Notes: a model not told the origin generated them from the letters alone. Shown: positions 1 to 7,475, counted from the stretch's first letter. The stretch is 48,694 nt of DNA from Thermoleophilia bacterium (GCA_025934255.1 JAICYJ010000021.1:1-48694); one strand, 5' to 3'. Translations and numbers: made by a program.

Positions 1-682
1 CCCGTACCTCGGGCTCCGCGGGCATTGACCGGGCCAGCAGCCGAGTCAGCCGGACGGCTTCGGCGCAGAGGTCGTCGCGGGTCAATGTCGGGCCGGTGGC
101 GGCCGCGTACCCCTCATTGAAGATCAGGTAGACGATCGCCAGCACCGCGTCCAGGCGCTCGGGTAGCAGGTGGGCGGGCGGCACCCGAAAGGGGATGCCG
201 GCCGTGGCGATCTTTCGCTTGGCCCGCACCAGCCGCTGGGCCATGGTCGGCTCCGGCACCAGGAAGGCGCGCGCGATCTCGGCGGTCGTGAGGCCGCCCA
301 GCGCGCGCAGGGTCAGCGCCACCTGCGCATCGGTGGCCAGCGCGGGATGGCAGCAGGTGAACAGCAGCTCCAGCCGCTCGTCCGGAAATATGGTCGTGTC
401 ATCCATCTCCACCTCCGCGGCCTCGGGGGCCTGGAGCAGTCGCGTCTTTGCGGCCAGCGTGCGGTCGCGCCGGATCCGGTCGATTGCCCGGTTTCGGCCG
501 GTCGCGATCAGCCAGGCGCCCGGGTTGGCGGGCGTGCCTTCCACCGGCCAGCGCCTGGCGGCGATCGCGAACGCCTCCTGCGCGGCTTCCTCGGCGAGGT
601 CGAAGTCGCCGAGGAAGCCGATCAGCGTGGCGAGCACGCGCCCCCACTGGTCGCGGAAGGCCTGCTCGAGCGGTGCTACCAC
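1..682 (-). CDS. ECF RNA polymerase sigma factor, ECF42 type (C-terminus cut by window edge)
   Basis: Extracytoplasmic-function sigma factor that would direct RNA polymerase to a small regulon. About 227 codons are visible and the 3' end runs off the left edge. Region 2 shows the DLAEEAAQEAF helix at residues 28-38. Region 4 has a helix-turn-helix around LTTAEIARAFLVPEPTMAQR at roughly 130-155. Further on, YLIFNEGY near residue 190 is typical of the DUF6596 extension of this group. The GTG start at 682 follows an in-frame TGA directly and overlaps the stop of the upstream DGPF gene by 7 bases, so the two are translationally coupled. ECF42 factors are known to be encoded beside DGPF proteins and lack a classical anti-sigma factor; none is seen here. 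Confidence 0.88.
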   Translation of the reverse strand, partial: MVAPLEQAFRDQWGRVLATLIGFLGDFDLAEEAAQEAFAIAARRWPVEGTPANPGAWLIATGRNRAIDRIRRDRTLAAKTRLLQAPEAAEVEMDDTTIFPDERLELLFTCCHPALATDAQVALTLRALGGLTTAEIARAFLVPEPTMAQRLVRAKRKIATAGIPFRVPPAHLLPERLDAVLAIVYLIFNEGYAAATGPTLTRDDLCAEAVRLTRLLARSMPAEPEVR

Positions 683-1035
683 TCAACCACCGGGCGTACC
701 TCGATGGCACCGCCCATGGAGGCCGCGGGGATGCTGGCCGCCAGCTCGATGGCGGCGTCGAGATCGTCCGCCTCGAAGATCAGGTACCCGCCCAGCGCCT
801 CCTTGGTCTCGACGAACGGGCCGTCGGTGGTCAGCGTGCGGCCGTCCTGCACGCGCACGGTGGTGGCCGTCTCCGGCGGCGCCAGACCGAGACCGGCCGT
901 CACGCCCGGGTTCTCGTTGATCTTCTGGTAGGCGGCGTAGACGGCCTGCTGCTCGTCCTGCGACAGCCGCGCCCAGTCCTCCGGCGAGTTCGGGGTGGGG
1001 GTGGTGCCCTGGTGGATCAGGAGCATGTACTTCAA
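676..1035 (-). CDS. DGPF/YCII-related protein, partner of the ECF42 sigma factor
   Basis: A 119-residue YCII-family protein with a ferredoxin-like alpha+beta fold. The family hallmark DGPF is at residues 71-74, followed by VETKE, and the N-terminus MKYMLLIHQG matches the family. The TTG start at 1035 is preferred because AGGAGG (1041-1046) lies 5 nt upstream and it gives the usual MKYMLL beginning. The in-frame ATG at 1026 would lose three conserved residues and sit 14 nt from the SD. DGPF proteins are the usual genetic partners and targets of ECF42 sigma factors, and the overlap with the sigma gene supports co-expression. The biochemical role of the family is not established. Confidence 0.87.
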   Translation of the reverse strand: MKYMLLIHQGTTPTPNSPEDWARLSQDEQQAVYAAYQKINENPGVTAGLGLAPPETATTVRVQDGRTLTTDGPFVETKEALGGYLIFEADDLDAAIELAASIPAASMGGAIEVRPVVEW

Positions 1036-1066
1036 GGTGTCCTCCTTCGTGGGATCGTCGTGTCTA

Positions 1067-1093
1067 GACGAAGGGGGTGGCCGTTTCTCGACA
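1067..1093 (-). promoter_or_regulatory. candidate ECF42-dependent promoter
   Basis: On the minus strand TGTCGA (1093-1088) is followed, after 17 nt, by CGTC (1070-1067). From memory, ECF42 sigma factors recognise TGTCGA at -35 and CGA/TC at -10, so both match. Transcription would start near 1060, giving a leader of about 25 nt that contains the AGGAGG of the DGPF gene. This implies autoregulation of the DGPF-sigma operon. The rest of the 1036-1264 gap shows no convincing gene. Confidence 0.6.
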
Positions 1094-1264
1094 CCTCCGG
1101 CCTGATGGTACGTGCGCGATCGATATGCACCGGTTGGATGGCGGATCGCCCGGTATCTTCCCGCCTTGTGAGGGGCGCGGCCGTGGTAGGCGACTCGCAG
1201 CGGGCGACGAGCACCGGGCACGAGCGCAACGGCGACCGCTCGACCTGGACGAGCTCGACCTGGG

Positions 1265-1942
1265 CTACCGGCTGTTGGTGAGCCGGTAGCCGGCGACGCT
1301 GGTCGCGGCGACGAACACCAGCAGGAGCAGGAATCCGACAAGGTCGAGGGCGAGCCCGAAGGTCGCGATCACGCCGCCGAGGCCGAACGCCTGCAGGAGC
1401 AGGAACGGCGCCGCTGCGATCGCGACCCACCCCAGCCGGCGGGGCAGGTCGCCGGTGCGACGGATCAGGATGCCGGCGGCAAGGAACGCCAGGCTCCCGA
1501 ACACGTCGGCGACGCTGTCGAGCGCGTAGGTCAGGTAGTAGAGCGAGTACGAGATCCCCTGGTCGTGGGCAGCCGAGTACGAGGCCACCCGCGCGCCAAG
1601 CATCCCGGTGATCCCGATGTCGCTGACGGCGTGGAGCGTCACGAACAGCACCCCGCCGACGAGCACGAGGGTGCTCAGGTCGTCGGGTCGCGTCGGGTCG
1701 CCGCGCAGCAGGATGTAGAGCTTCCACAGGTAGACGACGAACGCGACCGCGTAGACGATCGAGATGCAGGCGATCGCGATCATGCGCCCCTCGTGCGCGT
1801 GGAGCCCCGCGGCGATCGTGGCCGCGGAGTCCTGGTGGGTCAGGCCGATCCCGACGGCGACGATCGACTCGGCCAGCAGCGCGAGCACGAAGACGATGCC
1901 TCCCGCCCACGCGTACCGCTCCCACATCGCTGGTGCCTGCAT
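1265..1942 (-). CDS. polytopic membrane protein of unknown function
   Basis: A 225-residue integral membrane protein with about six hydrophobic segments, roughly at 12-34, 54-77, 90-112, 145-165, 172-190 and 195-217. It resembles the DUF4386 type in size and in the pattern of long helices with short polar loops, but I do not recognise a functional motif. There are no cysteine pairs, nucleotide-binding motifs or catalytic residues. It starts at ATG 1942, with TAGGGT 12-17 nt upstream and no SD sequence, and is divergent from nucS across a 61-base gap. A transport or sensing role would be a guess. Confidence 0.7.
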   Translation of the reverse strand: MQAPAMWERYAWAGGIVFVLALLAESIVAVGIGLTHQDSAATIAAGLHAHEGRMIAIACISIVYAVAFVVYLWKLYILLRGDPTRPDDLSTLVLVGGVLFVTLHAVSDIGITGMLGARVASYSAAHDQGISYSLYYLTYALDSVADVFGSLAFLAAGILIRRTGDLPRRLGWVAIAAAPFLLLQAFGLGGVIATFGLALDLVGFLLLLVFVAATSVAGYRLTNSR

Positions 1943-1953
1943 GGTCGGGTCGG

Positions 1954-1959
1954 ACCCTA
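1954..1959 (-). promoter_or_regulatory. candidate -10 (TAGGGT) for the membrane protein gene
   Basis: TAGGGT on the minus strand ends 11 nt before ATG 1942. No SD and no clear -35 are visible. It is part of the recurrent TAnnnT-start pattern of this window. Confidence 0.4.
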
Positions 1960-1989
1960 CGCGCTCGCTCGGCCATCCCCCAGCGCCGG

Positions 1990-1995
1990 TAGCCT
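1990..1995 (+). promoter_or_regulatory. candidate leaderless -10 (TAGCCT) for nucS
   Basis: TAGCCT is followed by 8 nt and then ATG 2004. There is no SD sequence before the start, so transcription probably begins at or very near the A of the start codon. Confidence 0.5.
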
Positions 1996-2003
1996 GTCCA
2001 GCG

Positions 2004-2669
2004 ATGCGCCTCCTCGTCGCCCGCTGCGAGATCGCCTATCACGGCCGCGCCACCACCAGCCTTGCCCTGGGCGACCGCGTGATCCTGTTCAAGGACGACG
2101 GCTCGCTGTGCGTGCATGCCGACCGCGGCTACAAGCCCCTCAACTACATGCCCGGCCCCACCTCCGTGAGCGAGGACGGGGACGTGATCCGCGTCTACCG
2201 GGCGGCGTCCGACGAGACGCTGGTGATCGTGGTGCACGAGGTGCTGACCGACGAGCGCCGCGAACTGGTCGACGAGGCGGTGCTCGAGCACGACGGCGCC
2301 GAGCGCCAGTGGCACCTGCTGCTGGAGCGGGCGCCGGAGGCGATCGAAGTGGGCCTGGTGGTGCTGGAGCGGGAGCGCTTCACCGACACCGGCCCGATCG
2401 ACCTGTTCTGCCGGGATGCCGACGGCCGCACGGTGGTGGTGGAGGTGAAGCGCACCCGCGCCGTGGCCGCACACGTCGAGCAGCTGAGCCGCTACTGCGA
2501 GCGGGTCGACCGCGACCCGGCGCACAAGCCGTGCCGGGGCATCCTGGTCGCGCCCGAGATCGCGCCGCAGGCGCGCGTGATGTGCGAGGCCCGCGGGTTT
2601 GGCTTCGTCGAGCTCGACTTCGGCGTGCTCAAGGGCGAGGTTGCGCCGGAGCTGACGCTGTTCGAGTGA
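2004..2669 (+). CDS. nucS: endonuclease NucS (mismatch-specific, EndoMS)
   Basis: A 221-residue NucS, the nuclease of the non-canonical mismatch repair pathway used by actinobacteria and some archaea that lack MutS/MutL. The N-terminal half is the dimerisation and DNA-binding domain. The C-terminal nuclease domain carries D133 in GPIDLFCRD and E147 and K149 in VVVEVKR, the D...ExK triad of the family. The protein ends in PELTLFE, similar to the beta-clamp binding tail of other actinobacterial NucS proteins. ATG 2004 gives the usual MRLLVARCEI start; an in-frame start further upstream would add about 80 unrelated residues. It stands alone, divergent from a membrane protein and convergent with the aminotransferase. 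Confidence 0.95.
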   Translation: MRLLVARCEIAYHGRATTSLALGDRVILFKDDGSLCVHADRGYKPLNYMPGPTSVSEDGDVIRVYRAASDETLVIVVHEVLTDERRELVDEAVLEHDGAERQWHLLLERAPEAIEVGLVVLERERFTDTGPIDLFCRDADGRTVVVEVKRTRAVAAHVEQLSRYCERVDRDPAHKPCRGILVAPEIAPQARVMCEARGFGFVELDFGVLKGEVAPELTLFE

Positions 2670-2671
2670 GC

Positions 2672-3748
2672 CTAGAGCGCGGCGACGGCTTCCAGGAAGC
2701 GGTCGATCTCCTCGGCCGTCGTGTAGTGCGCGGCGCCGACGCGAACGGCGCCGCCGTTCTGCTCGAGCCCCAGCCGCTCCATCAGCTCGAGCGCGTAGTA
2801 GTTGCCGTCCCAGACGAAGATGCCCTGCGCACCCAGCGCGGCGGCGACTGCGGCCGGCGACCGGCCCTCGACCGTGAACGTCACGGTCGGCACCCGCCGG
2901 TCGAGATCACGCGTGCCGTACTGATGTACGCCGTCGATCCGGTCGAGCCCCTCGATCAGCCGCTCGGTCAGCAGCCGCTCGTAGCCCGTGATCGCCTCGG
3001 CGCCGATCGACACCAGGTAGCGGGCGGCAGCGGCCGTGCCGGCGATGCCTTCGAGGTTGACCGTGCCGGTCTCCCAGGAGCCGGGCGGCTCGTCGTGGGC
3101 CGGCCGCACCTTGTAGGGCTTGATCCGCTCCAGCAGCTCCGCCCGGCCGTACAGCACCCCCACGTGGGGGCCGTAGAACTTGTAGGCGGAGCAGACCAGG
3201 AAATCGCAGCCCAGCGCATGCACGTCCATCGGCCCGTGCGGCGCGTACTGGACGGCGTCCACGTAGCTGAGCGCGCCCGCCTCGCGCGCCATCCGGCACA
3301 TGGCCGCGGCGTCCGAGATGGTGCCGGCGCCGTTCGACGCCCAGTTGAATGCGGCGACGCGGGTGCGGTTCGACAGCTTGGCGGCGAAGTCGTCGAGATC
3401 GATCAGGCACGCCTCGGGATCGATGTCCACCTGGCGCACGGTGACGCCTCGGTCCCTGGCAGCCAGCACCCACGGCGCTACGTTGCCGTCGTGGTCAACG
3501 CGGGTGACCAGGATCTCGTCGCCCTCGCCCAGGTCGCGCGTCAGCGCCCGCGAGGCGTGGAAGGTGAGCGTGGTCATGTTGGCGCCGAAGACGACCTCGC
3601 CGGCATCGCAGCCGAGCATCGCTGCCAGCTCGGCGCGGGCGCCGGACAGCACCGCGTCCGACGCCTGGGACGTCTCGAACGGGCCGCCCAGGTTGGCGTT
3701 CGAGTGCAGGTAGTAGCCGGACACCGCCTCGATCACGGACGCGTGCAC
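2672..3748 (-). CDS. class V aminotransferase, cysteine-desulfurase-like (true N-terminus probably extends to 3850)
   Basis: A PLP enzyme of the NifS/SufS fold, closest to the 'cysteine desulfurase-like' family. From GTG 3748 it has 358 residues. The PLP lysine is K190 in CSAYKFYGP, and D164 in YVDAVQ binds the cofactor. No cysteine lies in the C-terminal third, where SufS has its RxGxxC loop, so sulfur transfer is doubtful. Upstream of GTG 3748 the frame stays open for 34 more codons. They encode family sequence including FDVTAIRAQFPSL and IYLDNPGGTQ, but contain no ATG, GTG or TTG before the in-frame TAG at 3862-3860. The listed start is therefore the first standard codon, not the likely biological one; ATC 3850 is the best-placed candidate. 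Confidence 0.85.
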   Translation of the reverse strand: MHASVIEAVSGYYLHSNANLGGPFETSQASDAVLSGARAELAAMLGCDAGEVVFGANMTTLTFHASRALTRDLGEGDEILVTRVDHDGNVAPWVLAARDRGVTVRQVDIDPEACLIDLDDFAAKLSNRTRVAAFNWASNGAGTISDAAAMCRMAREAGALSYVDAVQYAPHGPMDVHALGCDFLVCSAYKFYGPHVGVLYGRAELLERIKPYKVRPAHDEPPGSWETGTVNLEGIAGTAAAARYLVSIGAEAITGYERLLTERLIEGLDRIDGVHQYGTRDLDRRVPTVTFTVEGRSPAAVAAALGAQGIFVWDGNYYALELMERLGLEQNGGAVRVGAAHYTTAEEIDRFLEAVAAL

Positions 3749-3856
3749 CTGCGTGCCGCCGGGGTTGTCCAGGTAGATGCGCCCTGGCCGCAGCGACGGG
3801 AACTGGGCCCGGATCGCGGTGACGTCGAAGGTGGCAGCTGTGGCGCCGATGCCGAC

Positions 3857-3862
3857 AGTCTA
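3857..3862 (-). promoter_or_regulatory. candidate -10 (TAGACT) for the aminotransferase gene
   Basis: TAGACT on the minus strand is followed by GTCGGC and then ATC at 3850. The methyltransferase gene at 38707 has the same hexamer and spacing, TAGACT then GGCGGC then GTG. The element overlaps the -10 of the divergent flavoprotein gene. Confidence 0.4.
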
Positions 3863-3866
3863 CGAT
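3861..3866 (+). promoter_or_regulatory. candidate leaderless -10 (TACGAT) for the flavoprotein gene
   Basis: TACGAT is followed by 7 nt and then ATG 3874. There is no SD sequence. The spacing favours ATG 3874 over ATG 3865, which would overlap the -10 itself. Confidence 0.45.
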
Positions 3867-3873
3867 GATCGGC

Positions 3874-5277
3874 ATGCGACTTGCCATCCTAGGTGGCGGA
3901 CCTGCCGGGTACGCCGCCGCAGCCACCGCCGCCTACCTCGGCGCCGAGGTCACGCTGATCGAGGACAACCAGCTGGGCGGCAACTGCACCATGACCGACG
4001 CGATCCCGTCGAAGACGCTCTTGACGACGGCCGACGCGATGCTGAAGATCAGCCAGGCCGAGGAGGAGGGCGTCGACTTCGCGCGCGGCTTCCCCGAGGT
4101 CAACCTGCGCCGCACGCTGGCCCGCGCCCGCGCCGTGGCGCTGCACCAGAGCCGGGGCGTGCGCGAGCGCATGGACGGCATGAACGTGCGCGTCCTCCCC
4201 GGCCACGGTGTTGTCATATCGGCCGACACCCTGCGCACGAGCGTTGACGACCAGGACATCGAGGTGCAGTTCGACGCGCTGCTGGTCTGCACCGGCGCCT
4301 CCCCGTTCGTGCCGCCGTTCGCGCGGCCCGACGGTCACCGCGTGCTGACCACGCGCCAGGTGTTCGATTTCCGCCACCTGCCCGAGCACCTGGTGGTGCT
4401 GGGGGCGGGGCCGACCGGATGTGAGTTCGCGGACTTCTTCTCGCGCTGCGGCTCCCGTGTCACGCTGGTGTCGGCGCGCGACCAGATCCTGCCCAACGAC
4501 GACCCCGATCTGGCCGAGGTGCTGGAGGAGGTGTTCCTCAAGCGCGGCATGGACGTGATCAAGAACGGCCGCGCGGCCGCCATCGACACCGAGGACGGTG
4601 AGTGCGTGCGGCTGGTGCTGGAGGACGCCCGCGAGCTGGATTGCTCGCACGTGCTGCTCTGCATCGGGATGCGCCCAAACACGATGGAGCTGGGGCTGGA
4701 GTCGGCCGGCGTCACGTTCGGCGATCGCGGCACGCTGCCGATCGACGAGTTCTGCCGCACCAACGTCGAGAACATCTACGCCTGCGGCGACGTCACCGGC
4801 CAGATCATGCTCGCCAACACGGCCGCGATGCACGGGCGCACGGCCGCGATGCACGCGCTCGGCCTGCCGGTCGATGCCGTCAGCTACACCGGCGTTGCCT
4901 GGTGCGTGTTCACGCGGCCGGAGATCGCCAAGGCCGGCATCTCGGAGCGGCAGGCCCGCATCGACGGCATCCCGGTCAGCGTCACGAAGCACCTGATCCG
5001 GGCAAATCCGCGGGCGGTGATGGAGAACGAGACCGACGGCATCATCAAGCTGCTGTCCGATCCCGACGACGGCACCGTGCTGGGCGGGGCGATGGTCGGC
5101 CTGCGCGCGTCCGAGGTGATCACGACGGTTGCGCTGGCCGTGCACGCGAGGCTGGGCGTGCAGGCCCTGGCCGAGACCGCGGCCGTGAATCCGTCGATGT
5201 CGGAGAGCCTGCAGCGCACCGCCGAGAAGGCGGCCGAGGGCATGATGGGCGTGTCGCGGGTGACGCTGGCGTCCTGA
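3874..5277 (+). CDS. flavoprotein pyridine-nucleotide disulfide reductase family, LpdA/quinone-reductase-like
   Basis: A 467-residue FAD/NAD(P)H two-dinucleotide-fold enzyme. FAD-binding GGGPAG is at residues 7-12, and the second nucleotide motif GAGPTGCEFAD lies midway. YACGDVTG precedes the dimerisation domain. The redox-active CxxxxC is broken: C38 is present in GGNCTMTDAIPSK but the second position, 43, is alanine. The C-terminal catalytic HPxxSE is replaced by NPSMSE, losing the histidine. It therefore cannot act as a dihydrolipoamide dehydrogenase. The same losses are known in mycobacterial LpdA (Rv3303c), an NAD(P)H-quinone reductase, so that activity is the best inference. ATG 3874 is chosen over 3865 because of the -10 spacing. 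Confidence 0.88.
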   Translation: MRLAILGGGPAGYAAAATAAYLGAEVTLIEDNQLGGNCTMTDAIPSKTLLTTADAMLKISQAEEEGVDFARGFPEVNLRRTLARARAVALHQSRGVRERMDGMNVRVLPGHGVVISADTLRTSVDDQDIEVQFDALLVCTGASPFVPPFARPDGHRVLTTRQVFDFRHLPEHLVVLGAGPTGCEFADFFSRCGSRVTLVSARDQILPNDDPDLAEVLEEVFLKRGMDVIKNGRAAAIDTEDGECVRLVLEDARELDCSHVLLCIGMRPNTMELGLESAGVTFGDRGTLPIDEFCRTNVENIYACGDVTGQIMLANTAAMHGRTAAMHALGLPVDAVSYTGVAWCVFTRPEIAKAGISERQARIDGIPVSVTKHLIRANPRAVMENETDGIIKLLSDPDDGTVLGGAMVGLRASEVITTVALAVHARLGVQALAETAAVNPSMSESLQRTAEKAAEGMMGVSRVTLAS

Positions 5278-5330
5278 GCGCGGTGGTTCGATTCGGCAAC
5301 CAACGGGGCTGAGCGCTCGTCTACACAGGT

Positions 5331-5924
5331 GTGGCGCGTTGCGTCGGTTCAGCCGCGGTGTTGGGCGCAGTCTTGTTGATCTGTACGACGGCAGCCTGTA
5401 CGCACGGGTCGGCCGGGTCGCAGCCGGTGGCCAGCGCGCCGGCCGCTGCCGCCTACCGCCGAGGTTGTGACCAGGCGGTCGGAGGCACGCTGCCCGTCCA
5501 GTGGCGGCGGAGCGGTGTCGTGGTCGGCCCGCTTGCCCTGTACTCGTTCGGGCAGATGACAGATCGCGGCCGGACATCCCTGCTGGCGGCGTCCACGTTC
5601 ACCCCGACGCGTGTATTGAAGATGCTGGCGCTCGTCCGGCCTGGTGCGGTGGTCACCCTAACTGTCCCACCTGCTGAGCGGCGGGAGATCTCGCTCGGGT
5701 ACCGGCCGGGTGTCGTCCCGTCCACGGTTGCCGGCGGCGATGCCGCGGTGACGTTCCACGCGTGCGCGTCGCAGCCCGGGGAACAGCCCGGTTTCGCGGG
5801 CTGGACCCAGTTCAACGGGAGCATGGTCGTCACCGGCGCGCGCTGCGCCAGGCTCGAAGTCGCGTCGCCCGGATCCGTGCCTGCCTCGACGGTGCTGGCG
5901 TTTGGCCGGCGCAGCTGCGGCTGA
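5331..5924 (+). CDS. putative secreted lipoprotein of unknown function
   Basis: A 197-residue protein starting at GTG 5331. It has a short hydrophobic signal segment, VLGAVLLICTT, and a lipobox-like TAAC with the acceptor cysteine near residue 23, so it is probably anchored on the outer face of the membrane. A Ser/Ala-rich linker follows. The mature part is mostly beta-strand-like, with three more cysteines that could form disulfides, and ends in a cysteine two residues from the C-terminus. No family motif is recognised. No SD is seen. The 53-base gap after the flavoprotein gene allows either its own promoter or read-through. Confidence 0.65.
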   Translation: MARCVGSAAVLGAVLLICTTAACTHGSAGSQPVASAPAAAAYRRGCDQAVGGTLPVQWRRSGVVVGPLALYSFGQMTDRGRTSLLAASTFTPTRVLKMLALVRPGAVVTLTVPPAERREISLGYRPGVVPSTVAGGDAAVTFHACASQPGEQPGFAGWTQFNGSMVVTGARCARLEVASPGSVPASTVLAFGRRSCG

Positions 5925-5933
5925 GCCGGGCGC

Positions 5934-6692
5934 CTACACGTCGATGCGCAGCCCCGGCATGGCCAGGTCGATCGGCCCCTTGTACTCCGCCCCGGCCCGC
6001 TCGCGCACGAAGTCGTATCCGATCTCCTCGGGGATGTGGGTGAGCAGCAGCCGCTTGGCGCCGGCCCGGCGGGCCTCGCGCCCGGCCTCGGCCGCGTCCA
6101 TGTGACCGCGCTCGCTGGAGTCGTTCGAGGCATCGCCCAGCGCCGCCTCGCACACGAACAGGTCGGCGCCGTGGGCGAAGCGCGCCAGCCGCTCGGTCGG
6201 CGCCGTGTCGGCCGAGAACACGATCACCGCTGACGGCGTCGCGATCTTCACCGAGTAGCAGGTGGTGTAGTGCAGGCACGGGGCGAACGTGATGTGCAGG
6301 TCGCCCAGCCGCAGATCGTCGTGGGGGTCGTACTCGATCAGGTCGAAGGCTGCCTCGAACGTCTCCACCGATCCGTCCCAGACCGAGGCGACCGTGTCCA
6401 GCACCGCCCGGCCGCCGGGCGGCAGGTGCAGCAGCGGCTTGGGCCGGTCGCGCCAGCTGCCGTAGCGGAAGGCGTAGTGCAGCGGCACCAGGTCGAACCA
6501 GTGGTCGGCGTGGAAGTGCGTGATCAGGATGTCGGTCAGCGGCGGCGGGTTGACCGCGCGCAGCTCCTGCGCGATCCCCGATCCGCAGTCGATCAGCATC
6601 CGCCGCTCGTCGGACTCGAGCAGGTACCCGCTGGCCGCCTGGCCCGGGTTGGGCCACGCCGGGCTACCGCCCAGCACTGTCCACGACAGCAC
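5934..6692 (-). CDS. metallo-beta-lactamase fold hydrolase (RNase Z/arylsulfatase-like)
   Basis: A 252-residue zinc hydrolase. The first metal-binding motif HFHADH is at residues 59-64. An aspartate in VFSADTAPTE and a late histidine in LLTHIPEE complete the binuclear site. The IDCGSGIAQELR segment and the overall length fit the RNase Z / arylsulfatase (AtsA) branch rather than glyoxalase II. The substrate is unknown; with no tRNA-maturation context, a small-molecule or cyclic phosphodiester substrate is as likely as tRNA. GTG 6692 lies 3 nt after the stop of fabI, so the two form one transcription unit. Confidence 0.85.
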   Translation of the reverse strand: MLSWTVLGGSPAWPNPGQAASGYLLESDERRMLIDCGSGIAQELRAVNPPPLTDILITHFHADHWFDLVPLHYAFRYGSWRDRPKPLLHLPPGGRAVLDTVASVWDGSVETFEAAFDLIEYDPHDDLRLGDLHITFAPCLHYTTCYSVKIATPSAVIVFSADTAPTERLARFAHGADLFVCEAALGDASNDSSERGHMDAAEAGREARRAGAKRLLLTHIPEEIGYDFVRERAGAEYKGPIDLAMPGLRIDV

Positions 6693-6695
6693 CGT

Positions 6696-7475
6696 CTACA
6701 TCCCCATCGCGTGATAGCCGGAGTCGACGTAGAGCGTGGTGCCGGTCACCATCGAGGCCAGCGGGCTGCACAGGTAGAGGGCGGCGTTGCCGACGTCGCC
6801 GGCCTCGATGTTGCGCTGCAGCGGCGACCGGGCCTCGATCACCGCCTCCATCTGGTCGAACCCGGGGATGCCCTTCGCCGCCAGCGTGCGAACCGGCCCG
6901 GCCGAGATGGCGTTGACCCGGATCTGTGCGGGGCCCAGTTCGTAGGCCAGGTAACGCACCGAGCACTCCAGCCCGGCCTTGGCGACCGCCATCACGTTGT
7001 ACTTGGGAAACGCACGCTCGCTGGCCATGTAGGTGAGCGTCACCATCGCGCCGCCGCCGCGCGGCGCCATCAGCGGCTCGGCCGACCGTGCCATGGCGAC
7101 CATCGAGTAGGCCGAGATGTCAAGGGCGGTCACGAACGCATGCCGGGAGGTGTCGATGAAGCGGCCCTCGAACGATTCGGCCGGCGCAAAGGCGATCGAG
7201 TGGGCGAGTATGTCGAGCCCGCCCAGCCGCTGGCCGAGCTGGTCGAAGGCGGCCTCGATGCTCTCGTCGCTGGACACGTCGCAGGGCACCACCACGTCGG
7301 AGCCGACGGTCTCCGCCAGCTTGCGCACCGAATCCTCGAGGCGGTCGCCCTGGTAGGTGAATGCCAGCCTCGCTCCTGCGCCGTGCAGCGCCTGGGCGAT
7401 CGCCCACGCGATCGAGCGCTTGTTGGCGACGCCGGCGACGAGAGCCAGCTTGCCGTCGAGGATGCCTTCGGTCAC
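6696..7475 (-). CDS. fabI: enoyl-[acyl-carrier-protein] reductase (NADH), FabI/InhA type
   Basis: A 259-residue short-chain dehydrogenase that reduces trans-2-enoyl-ACP in the last step of each fatty acid elongation cycle. The FabI-type nucleotide motif GVANKRSIAW is at residues 15-24. The catalytic Y149, Y159 and K166 lie in the diagnostic Y-x6-K arrangement, AFPKYNVMAVAKAG. IRVNAISAGPVRTLA is also typical of FabI. GTG 7475 is chosen because GAAAGGAAGG lies just upstream; earlier in-frame codons have no family similarity. It is followed by the metallo-hydrolase and preceded, after 64 nt, by an acyl-CoA synthetase on the same strand. Confidence 0.95.
   Translation of the reverse strand: MTEGILDGKLALVAGVANKRSIAWAIAQALHGAGARLAFTYQGDRLEDSVRKLAETVGSDVVVPCDVSSDESIEAAFDQLGQRLGGLDILAHSIAFAPAESFEGRFIDTSRHAFVTALDISAYSMVAMARSAEPLMAPRGGGAMVTLTYMASERAFPKYNVMAVAKAGLECSVRYLAYELGPAQIRVNAISAGPVRTLAAKGIPGFDQMEAVIEARSPLQRNIEAGDVGNAALYLCSPLASMVTGTTLYVDSGYHAMGM

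Noticed and set aside
1077..1289. A 70-codon plus-strand frame covering most of the 1036-1264 gap
   Set aside because: It overlaps the predicted ECF42 promoter and the end of the membrane protein gene, has no SD, and its composition is that of random GC-rich sequence.
1565..3868. A 767-codon open frame spanning the membrane protein, nucS and aminotransferase genes
   Set aside because: It crosses three real genes in other frames, is low-complexity Arg/Gly/Asp-rich and carries no recognisable domain.
5281..5310. GGTTCGATTC followed by CAACCA, resembling a tRNA T-arm and 3' end
   Set aside because: The flanking bases do not pair as a T-stem, and no anticodon arm, D-arm or acceptor partner is found upstream.
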